Part shown: one piece after another, positions 6,215 through 10,717 of the stretch
Layout: each line of letters opens with the position of its first letter
Numbering within the stretch: the first letter of the stretch is position 1
Source: JAEMQF01 sp031419715
Lineage (GTDB): Bacteria; Pseudomonadota; Gammaproteobacteria; Burkholderiales; Burkholderiaceae_C
Direction: 5' to 3'
NCBI GenBank assembly: GCA_031419715.1
Contig: JANOLJ010000308.1
Coordinates: 1 to 10,717, forward strand
Length of the DNA stretch: 10,717 nt
Made by a program: the position numbers and the translations under genes
The notes under the pieces: model-generated
Told to the model about the DNA's origin: nothing
Databases searched by the model: none
What the model saw: only the letters and a program-made list of their open reading frames with translations

Positions 6215-6358
6215 ATGAGCAGCAACGATGAAGTGAACGCCATCGACATCGCAGGCCATGTGTTGCGCTTCGAGCCGCTGGAGTTGCGCGACACGTCTTG
6301 CGCATCGCCTCACCGTTCTGCCCGACGTACCGACGTTCCAGGAGTTGGGCTACCCTGA
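6215..6358 (+). pseudogene. Orphan 5' gene fragment of unknown family
   Basis: An ATG at 6215 opens a 47-codon frame. The first ~27 residues (MSSNDEVNAIDIAGHVLRFE, then PLELRDT) read like a genuine protein N-terminus with good third-position G/C. From about 6295 the frame reads out-of-phase through sequence whose sense lies in the neighbouring TctC fragment, and it stops at TGA 6356-6358. GGAG at 6203-6206 is a plausible but distant ribosome site. I do not recognise the family. It is most simply the beginning of a gene whose remainder was deleted and replaced by the TctC tail. A genuine 47-residue protein is less likely. Confidence 0.4.
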
Positions 6359-6596
6359 GATCCAGCTCTTTGGCTGGCAGGGTATCGCGGTTCCAAGTGG
6401 CACGACGCCAGAGATCGTGAAGCTCCTGAACCGCGCCATCGTGAAGATTCTCAACCTCGCGGATGTGCGCGAGGCGATCGTCGCCACCGGCGCCGAAGTT
6501 GGCGGCGATACGCCCGAACAGTTCGCCGCCTATGTCCGCGCCGAACACGCGCGCTGGGGCAAGCTCATCGCCGATGCCGGCATCCGCCTCGAATGA
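6294..6596 (+). pseudogene. C-terminal fragment of a Bug/TctC-family periplasmic solute receptor
   Basis: About 100 codons matching the last third of tripartite tricarboxylate transporter receptors (TctC, Bug family, usually ~320 residues). Recognisable stretches are VLPDVPTFQELGYPEIQ, GWQGIAVPSGTTPEIVKLLN, ADVREAIVATGAEVGGDTPE and the terminal FAAYVRAEHARWGKLIADAGI. The signal peptide and first two thirds are absent, and no ribosome site or promoter belongs to it. The formal open frame reaches up to 6258, but homology starts near 6294. Intact receptors bind carboxylates in the periplasm for a TctAB transporter or a sensor; this piece cannot. Such receptors are greatly expanded in Burkholderiales, which supports the taxonomic guess. 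Its stop faces the HepT gene's stop 50 nt away. Confidence 0.85.
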
Positions 6597-6645
6597 AGGA
6601 ATGCTTGGGTTGTTGCGACTCCTGTTCGCGAAGGGCCTACCGCAT

Positions 6646-6996
6646 TCAAGGCACCGGGTACTGGGCCAACTCCGCTTTCAGTCGCTGCGCCAGGAAGGGC
6701 AAATCCCGCTTCACCGTCTCGAACACGATCGCATGCTCGACGCGGTCGTACCCGTGGATGATGCGGTTGCGCAGGGCTACGGCGAGCGGCGCTTCGGGAA
6801 TTCGGTCGCGCAAAGCTGGATCCTCGTCCAGCGCGCGGCGGCAGGCTTCGCCAAGGATTTCCAGTTGTCGCTCAACTGCGGAACGCACCAGTGCGCTAAC
6901 CGCATATCCTGCGGCGTCCAAGCTGCCCACGAACTCCATGGCCTGGCACGCCGCAGTGAGCGCGTCATGCAGATGCTTGGGCAGCCGGCTCGACAT
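6646..6996 (-). CDS. hepT: HepT-like HEPN toxin ribonuclease (DUF86)
   Basis: 116 residues from the ATG at 6996. The mostly helical HEPN fold ends in the catalytic motif RNRIIHGYDRV: Arg76, His81 and Tyr83 form the R-x4-H-x-Y pattern of HepT toxins, where Arg and His cleave RNA and the tyrosine is the residue AMPylated by the MntA antitoxin. AVERQLEILGEACRRAL (40-56) is the usual DUF86 helix. An in-frame ATG at 7020 would add 8 residues; the shorter start fits the family (helix HLHDALTAACQAMEFV near the N-terminus). The gene begins inside the end of mntA, overlapping it by 32 nt in another frame, so expression is tied to the antitoxin. All motif residues are intact. Confidence 0.92.
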   Translation of the reverse strand: MSSRLPKHLHDALTAACQAMEFVGSLDAAGYAVSALVRSAVERQLEILGEACRRALDEDPALRDRIPEAPLAVALRNRIIHGYDRVEHAIVFETVKRDLPFLAQRLKAELAQYPVP

Positions 6997-7306
6997 AGAA
7001 CTCGCGGCGCGATGCAGCAACGGCGGCGCGCAGGTAGGGGTTGGCGATCGGATGGTCGGTCATCACGTCGACGTGCCGCCCGAGCAGCGCTTCGAGCGCC
7101 TCGCTGAAAGCGACGTAGCGCCGCGCCAAGGAGTCGCCTTCGCGCGGCGCGAAGCGGGCGATGAAGTCGTAGTCGCTTCGCTCAGGATCGAATCGACCAT
7201 CCGCCGCCGAGCCGAAGACGTCGAGCGCGGCCACGCCATGCGTCTGGCATAGACCTGCGATTGCGATGCGCTGGGCGGCGAGGCGGGGCTCAAGGGGCGG
7301 GGCCAT
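6965..7306 (-). CDS. mntA: MntA-like minimal nucleotidyltransferase antitoxin
   Basis: 113 residues. The nucleotidyltransferase active site is present: Gly32-Ser33 in DVFGSAADGRFDPERSDYD, then Asp45 and Asp47 (spacing GS-x11-DxD, one longer than the commonest x10), and the third acidic residue Asp80 in LGRHVDVMTD. MntA proteins of this type transfer AMP from ATP to the HepT tyrosine and so inactivate the toxin. The start at 7306 lies 6 nt after a GATAAT hexamer with no Shine-Dalgarno in between, suggesting a leaderless message. The open frame reaches 7423, but the longer N-terminus (Cys/Arg-rich) is unlike the family and would contain the promoter. First gene of the mntA-hepT pair; divergent from the lipoprotein hydrolase. 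Confidence 0.92.
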   Translation of the reverse strand: MAPPLEPRLAAQRIAIAGLCQTHGVAALDVFGSAADGRFDPERSDYDFIARFAPREGDSLARRYVAFSEALEALLGRHVDVMTDHPIANPYLRAAVAASRREFYVEPAAQASA

Positions 7307-7312
7307 AGGCGA

Positions 7313-7318
7313 ATTATC
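7313..7318 (-). promoter_or_regulatory. -10 element candidate for mntA-hepT
   Basis: GATAAT on the minus strand (5 of 6 to TATAAT). It ends 6 nt before the mntA ATG, so transcription would begin at or next to the start codon. No good -35 hexamer is seen at 16-18 nt (GTCTGA region). The surroundings are otherwise very GC-rich. Confidence 0.4.
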
Positions 7319-7429
7319 TCGCGTCCGTGCCTGGGTCAGACAGCGCGCTGGCAACTTCACCGCCGTGGCGAATGAGGCAGGTTCACGCAAGCGCCGTACG
7401 ACCCAGCAGCAAGGCAACAGCAAAGCACG

Positions 7430-7457
7430 ATTCAGAAATCATTCAGCAGGATTTCAG
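7430..7457 (+). repeat. Phased ATTCAG repeats with an internal GAAATC/GATTTC palindrome
   Basis: ATTCAG occurs at 7430-7435 and 7441-7446, and ATTTCAG at 7451-7457, so repeats start 11 and 10 nt apart on the same face of the helix. Overlapping this, GAAATC (7435-7440) and GATTTC (7450-7455) form a 6-bp inverted repeat. It lies in the divergent mntA/hydrolase interval, 113 nt before the hydrolase start, and is more AT-rich than its surroundings. A protein-binding site is inferred. Confidence 0.35.
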
Positions 7458-7569
7458 CGCGCTGTCAGGACATTCGTCGGCGCTTGCCGCATCGTCGCCC
7501 AAACCAGCCGGGTGCCGGGTGCCTGGCCCGGCCACTCGGCCGCAACGCGATTCGCACAAGGAGACCGAA

Positions 7570-8487
7570 ATGCCGAAACGATCCACAGGCGTCCTGATCG
7601 CCGCGAGCATCGTCTCGCTCCTCGCGTGTCAGTCCATGCCGTACAACCCAGCCTCGCACGTCAAGTACATGCCGGTGGACGGCGCACGCCTGCCCTACAT
7701 CGAGCAGGGCCGGGGCACGCCTGTGGTGTTCGTGCACGGCGCGGTGTCTGACCACCGCACCTGGGAGCGCCAGCGCGAGGCTTTGTCGAGCCAGCCACCG
7801 GGCCGCTATCGCGCTATCGCCTACACCCAGCGCTACTTCGGCACCGAGCCATGGAACAAGGACGGGCCCAAGTTCGGCGTACAAACCCATTCCGACGACC
7901 TGGCGGCATTCATCCGCGGCCTGGGCGCCGGGCCGGTGCATGTGGTGGCATGTTCCTACAGTGGGCACGTCGCGCTCAACGTCGCCTTCAAGCATCCCGA
8001 ACTGATTCGCAGCGCATTCGTCTTCGAGCCCGCTGTGCCCAGCTATGTCACCGACCCCGCCGATCTGAAGGCGCTCGGCGACGACGCTGGCGCCATGTTC
8101 GGGCCGGTCGTCCAAGCGGTGCAGGCGGGCGACAACGCCGCCGCGGTACGCCGCCTCATCGACGCGGTGGGCGAGCGCCCAGGTTACTTCGATGCCCTGC
8201 CCGGCGCGGGGCGCGCCATCATGCTCGACAGCGCGCCGACGATGCCGGCGCTGATGGCCGACCAGGCCCCGCCGCTCACTTGCGCCGATCTCGGGCGGAT
8301 CGAGCCGCCGGTGGCAGTCGTGCGCGGCGAGCTGGTGCGGCCTTTCTTCAGGGTCGTCGCCGATGCGGCCGCGCGCTGCGTACGCGGCACGCGGCTCATC
8401 GTCGCGCCCAAGGCGAAGCACATGTGGCCGGGCGAAGACGTGGAAGGATTCACGCGCACCTTGACGGCGTTCCTGCAAGACAAATGA
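7570..8487 (+). CDS. Alpha/beta-hydrolase lipoprotein
   Basis: 305 residues. The start is fixed by AAGGAG at 7558-7563. An n-region PKRSTG, hydrophobic VLIAASIVSLLAC and lipobox L-L-A-Cys20 indicate a lipoprotein, so it should act outside the cytoplasm, membrane-tethered. The hydrolase core shows the oxyanion strand VVFVHGAVSDHRTWERQ (52-69). The nucleophile elbow VVACSYSGHVAL has Ser129 flanked by Ala and Ser instead of the usual glycines (A-x-S-x-S for G-x-S-x-G), and His284 lies in KAKHMWPGEDVEGF. Glu254 or a nearby acid may complete the triad; this is not certain. The substrate is unknown (esterase-like). A segment SYVTDPADLKALGDDAGAMF forms the usual cap region. It faces mntA divergently across 263 nt and is followed by a second, truncated hydrolase gene. 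Confidence 0.9.
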   Translation: MPKRSTGVLIAASIVSLLACQSMPYNPASHVKYMPVDGARLPYIEQGRGTPVVFVHGAVSDHRTWERQREALSSQPPGRYRAIAYTQRYFGTEPWNKDGPKFGVQTHSDDLAAFIRGLGAGPVHVVACSYSGHVALNVAFKHPELIRSAFVFEPAVPSYVTDPADLKALGDDAGAMFGPVVQAVQAGDNAAAVRRLIDAVGERPGYFDALPGAGRAIMLDSAPTMPALMADQAPPLTCADLGRIEPPVAVVRGELVRPFFRVVADAAARCVRGTRLIVAPKAKHMWPGEDVEGFTRTLTAFLQDK

Positions 8488-8661
8488 GCGCGGGCGCCAG
8501 GCGCTGCGCAGGCCCGGCTCGCACGTCCGGCAACCTCGGTTCGAGTGCGGGTTGACGCTCTGCTCTGGCGCGGCGGCAGGGCTCCCCCTATCATCGACGC
8601 TGATACCGGTGACAGTGCGCGCACAGCGGCGCCACCGTGCCGCGGCGAAGGAAACCCGCCG

Positions 8662-9390
8662 GACCGCGGGGTTCCGATGGCCACGCTCGACGACGAGGTG
8701 CGCGACCTGGAGGCCGTGGTCGACGCCGCCGGGCTCGAGCGCTTTGCCTTGCTCGGCCGCTCGCAGGGCGGTGCGATCGCGATTCGCTACGCGGCGCGGC
8801 ACCCGCAGCGCGTCACCAAGCTCGTGACGATCGGAGGGTTGGCGCGCGGCGCGTCGCAGCGCGGCGAACAATCGCGAACGCTCGAAAGTGTGATGGCCTT
8901 TTGCAAGGTGCTCGAAGACGGTTGGGGCAATGCCAATTCGGCGTTTCGCCAGGTCTGGACATCGCAGGCGTTCCCCGGCGCCACGCCGGAACAGCAAGAT
9001 GCCTACAACCAACTGCAGCGCGTGGCTTGCTCGCCGCAAGACGCGGCGACGCTGCACCGCATGAACTGCAACTACAACGCAATCGCCGATCTGCCGCTGG
9101 TGCAGTGCCCAACGCTGGTGCTGCACAACCCGGACGATGCGCTGATCCCCTTCGAAGAAGGCCGGCTCATCGCCGCCGGCATCCCCGACGCGCAGCTTGA
9201 GCAATTCAAAAGCGCGAACCATGTGCCGCTGCCCGGAGAGCCGGCGTTTGGGCTCGTGATGCGGCTGATCGAAGAGTTCTTGGGCGACGCGGCGCTCGGC
9301 CGAGGCGGCAGCGCCCAGGCGATGCATGATCGGCGCACATTGCGCCTCGTCGGAGCAGGTCCGACGCTTGGGTCAGGCGAGGCCAGATAG
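8662..9390 (+). pseudogene. Alpha/beta-hydrolase lacking its N-terminal third
   Basis: Similarity to cytoplasmic alpha/beta hydrolases of the type also found fused to LuxR or cyclase domains begins around DRGVPMATLDDEVRDLEAVV and runs to about residue 204 counted from the ATG at 8677. Counting from there: nucleophile Ser29 (ALLGRSQGGAIAI), acid Asp154 (VLHNPDDALIPFEEGR) and His182 (SANHVPLPGEP), so the whole triad is present. Missing are about 70-80 residues normally found before this point, including the first strands and the HG oxyanion loop. The DRGVP preceding the ATG already resembles family sequence, so the ATG looks internal. No Shine-Dalgarno is seen. The last ~33 residues (GRGGSAQAMHDRR and on) are atypical. 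Probably a decayed gene; a short functional protein of 237 residues from 8677 cannot be excluded. Confidence 0.7.
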
Positions 9391-9409
9391 TGGCCACGCG
9401 CAAACCGCC

Positions 9410-9424
9410 GGCCGGCGACCGGCC
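9410..9424. terminator. GC-rich hairpin between hydrolase remnant and hicB
   Basis: GGCCGG (9410-9415) and CCGGCC (9419-9424) pair around CGA. An overlapping 12-bp perfect palindrome CGCCGGCCGGCG spans 9406-9417. It lies between the two convergent stop codons (9390 and 9428) and has no T-tract; likely a shared termination structure. Confidence 0.5.
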
Positions 9425-9427
9425 AAG

Positions 9428-9859
9428 TCATGCCGGTTCGAGACCAATCACCAAGCGCTGACCCAACAAGCGTATCGCTTGAGCAATTCGCGGCAGCTTC
9501 GAGCCATAGTGCGGGTCGAGCAAGCGGCGGACCTCCTTCTCGTCGACGCCCAACTGCCTCGCCAATTCCACCTTGGTGATTCCGGCCTCGCGCATGGCAA
9601 CGTACAAAGCCGCCTTGGCCACCGTCTCCGCGGGAGGCGAGACTGCATATTCCTTGCGCTTGGCCTTGCTGGCTTCGGGCAGTGCCAACCCGCCGAGCAT
9701 ATAGGCCGCGAAGACCTCGTCCATCGCGTCGACGGCTTGATCCAAGGCATGCGACCTGTCGTCACCTTGGGTGATGAGTTGCGGCAGGTCGCGACAAGTG
9801 ACGACAAATCCCCCCTCCGCCGCGGGGCTCAAGAGAACCGGGTAATGAAAGCTATGCAT
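9428..9859 (-). CDS. hicB: HicB-family antitoxin with C-terminal DNA-binding domain
   Basis: 143 residues. The N-terminal ~65 residues are the partial RNase H-like HicB fold (HYPVLLSPAAEGGFVVTCRD, DLPQLITQGDDRSHALDQAV, then MDEVFAAYMLGG), which binds and blocks HicA. A linker (SKAKRKEYAVSPPAE) leads to a helix-turn-helix region of about residues 82-132: AALYVAMREAGITKVELARQ, LGVDEKEVRRLLDPHYGSKL and a final RIAQAIRLLGQRL. This longer, HTH-bearing HicB class usually represses its own operon. AAGGA (on the minus strand, overlapping the hicA stop) lies 6 nt before the ATG, and the gap to hicA is only 9 nt. The protein appears intact. Confidence 0.93.
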   Translation of the reverse strand: MHSFHYPVLLSPAAEGGFVVTCRDLPQLITQGDDRSHALDQAVDAMDEVFAAYMLGGLALPEASKAKRKEYAVSPPAETVAKAALYVAMREAGITKVELARQLGVDEKEVRRLLDPHYGSKLPRIAQAIRLLGQRLVIGLEPA

Positions 9860-9868
9860 GGGTGTCCT

Positions 9869-10081
9869 TCACAAGTCAATGGCTCTGAAGCCGAGTTGCA
9901 CGCACATCGCGTGCATCGTTCCTGTCTTGAGTTCGTCTTTCGGATTGCGAATGATCGTGAACGCAGTTCCGAAGTAGAGCGTTTGGTGGCTGCCTTTGCC
10001 ACGCGCCGCGTTCAGCGTCACCGCCACGCGCCGGGATTTACCCAAGGCTCTCAGCTTGCGGATGAACTCATGCCCCGTCAC
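9869..10081 (-). CDS. hicA: HicA-family mRNA interferase toxin
   Basis: 70 residues starting at a GTG (10081). The start is chosen because TGHEFIRKLRALGKSRRVAV aligns with the normal HicA beginning and no ATG fits; the frame itself stays open to 10246, but that extension (Arg/Ser-rich) is not HicA-like. The dsRBD-like fold carries the catalytic histidine in RGKGSHQTLYFG (His32), then TIIRNPKDELKTGTMHAMCV and the terminal helix QLGFRAIDL. HicA cleaves mRNA and is neutralised by HicB. The only ribosome-site candidate, AGGAC, is about 13 nt upstream, so toxin translation may be weak, which is common for toxins encoded first. hicB follows after 9 nt. Confidence 0.9.
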   Translation of the reverse strand: MTGHEFIRKLRALGKSRRVAVTLNAARGKGSHQTLYFGTAFTIIRNPKDELKTGTMHAMCVQLGFRAIDL

Positions 10082-10480
10082 GCGGCGAGTGTCGGTCCTA
10101 AACGTCCGACTGACAAGCCCCTTCCCCTCGGAATTCACGGGTGCTGGCTTACAACGCCGACGCAAGACCCGGGTCGCTTCAGGCTTGACCCTGGACTTCC
10201 GGCTGCTGCTCAATGGCCGAGCGCACCAGGCGCTTTCCAGCCACACGGCACTTTGGGAATTTCATTTGGATCGGAACTTCTTCGTCAAAATTTCTCCGGA
10301 CCATCAGGACTGGCTCGCTGGTGCGGTTCATTCTTGAGCCGTGGCACAGACGTACCTCCCGAGGTCGCCCTGCCGCCTTCGCAGCCACAGGTTTCGCCGA
10401 CGCGTTGCCGGACGGCACGGCGACTGGTTACGGAGCTTCGCGCAGTTCGGCCGTTTCGGAAAGTCTTTTGGGGGATCCTT
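10082..10480. other. 399-nt interval between hicAB and the GlcG-like gene, no confident gene
   Basis: This interval holds the promoters of two divergent units. Just upstream of hicA, GTCGG (10091-10095) and CCGAC (10106-10110) form a short inverted repeat that could be part of a HicB operator. The middle (about 10200-10330) is less GC-rich than the rest and open in several frames, for example plus to a stop at 10337 ending in HLDRNFFVKISPDHQDWLAG and, oppositely, minus from 10358 (MVRRNFDEEVPIQMKFPKC). I recognise neither, and only one strand at most could be coding. No RNA gene or repeat array is visible. Confidence 0.4.
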
Positions 10481-10717
10481 ATGAATTTCGGATACACACA
10501 GGTCGCGGTGGCGGCGGCGATGACGTTGGGCGCGTCGGCCTACGCTCAGTCGGACTTTGACTGCAAACAGTTGCCAAACCACGCGGCACTCAAGCAGCAG
10601 CTGAACTTTGCGCAAAACGCCTCGAATGGAGGCTTCGGACTCGAAATGTGGGGAACCATCGTCAATCGAGATGGCGTGGTCTGCGCTGTGGCTTTCACCG
10701 GTGCGAACCGCGGCTCG
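10481..10717 (+). CDS. Exported GlcG/HbpS-family heme-binding protein, 3' end beyond window
   Basis: The first 79 codons of a gene cut by the right edge. Residues 1-22 are a signal peptide (hydrophobic VAVAAAMTLGASA, probable cleavage after A-Y-A22), although no Lys or Arg precedes the core, which is unusual. The mature part begins QSDFDCKQLPNHAALKQQLN, then GGFGLEMWGTIVNRDGVVCA and VAFTGANRGS. This matches the GlcG/HbpS fold, whose members bind heme or sense small molecules in the periplasm. A G-rich GGGGGA at 10470-10475 serves as ribosome site 5 nt before the ATG. The in-frame codons upstream contain Arg and Lys but no ATG, GTG or TTG near enough to lengthen the signal convincingly. The family is confident; the ligand is presumed heme from the family only. 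Confidence 0.85.
   Translation, partial: MNFGYTQVAVAAAMTLGASAYAQSDFDCKQLPNHAALKQQLNFAQNASNGGFGLEMWGTIVNRDGVVCAVAFTGANRGS

Noticed and set aside
8545..8676. N-terminal extension of the second hydrolase from an upstream ATG at 8545
   Set aside because: The 44 residues are Arg/Pro/Ala-rich and do not supply the missing first strands or oxyanion loop. There is no ribosome site.
7465..9327. A 620-codon open frame on the minus strand antisense to both hydrolase genes
   Set aside because: It mirrors codon positions of the plus-strand hydrolases, is rich in Arg/His/Ala, shows no domain, and lies opposite genes with clear catalytic motifs. It is an artefact of high GC.
6121..10717. Integron-like cassette array, suggested by the serial TA modules and gene fragments
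   Set aside because: No integrase gene and no attC-like imperfect palindromes at gene boundaries are visible, and the genes are on both strands, unlike a cassette array.
1..10717. CRISPR array, tRNA or rRNA genes
   Set aside because: No regularly spaced direct repeats of CRISPR size, no cloverleaf with a TTC-containing T-loop and no rRNA-like stretches were recognised by eye.

Overview
This is a high-GC bacterial chromosome segment, most likely from a betaproteobacterium of the order Burkholderiales. The indicators are strong G/C at third codon positions, a Bug/TctC-type solute receptor fragment, a DUF2189 membrane protein, and a DUF2007 gene translationally coupled to an EamA transporter. 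This placement is inference from gene content; the window holds no rRNA or other marker gene.

Layout. 1-1210 (minus) carries a VapBC toxin-antitoxin pair whose toxin gene is followed after 4 nt by the 5' part of a lipoprotein of the metallo-beta-lactamase fold, cut by the window edge. 1211-1754 holds a palindromic operator candidate for vapBC and no convincing gene. 1755-2736 is a decayed IS3-family insertion sequence with perfect 13-bp terminal inverted repeats, two internal deletions and a stop codon. 2925-6120 is ordinary chromosomal backbone: a DUF2189 membrane protein (plus), a convergent quinone oxidoreductase (minus), then a DUF2007/zinc-ribbon protein coupled by an ATGA overlap to an EamA-family exporter (plus).

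From 6121 the window becomes a patchwork. It contains paired hairpins, a short orphan 5' gene piece joined to the last ~100 codons of a TctC receptor, an MntA-HepT toxin-antitoxin pair (minus), a lipoprotein alpha/beta hydrolase (plus), a second alpha/beta hydrolase that lacks its N-terminal third (plus), and a HicAB toxin-antitoxin pair (minus). The window ends in the 5' part of an exported GlcG/HbpS-family heme-binding protein (plus).

The most notable feature is the concentration of three unrelated type II/VII toxin-antitoxin modules (PIN RNase + AbrB antitoxin; HEPN toxin + nucleotidyltransferase; HicA + HicB), all on the minus strand, interspersed with truncated plus-strand genes and an IS remnant. 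This looks like a site of repeated insertion and deletion where the addiction modules have survived. I found no clearly undescribed multi-gene system. The most checkable oddities are the lipoprotein gene attached to vapBC, the leaderless-looking mntA, the chimeric junction near 6290, and the helically phased repeat between mntA and the lipoprotein hydrolase.
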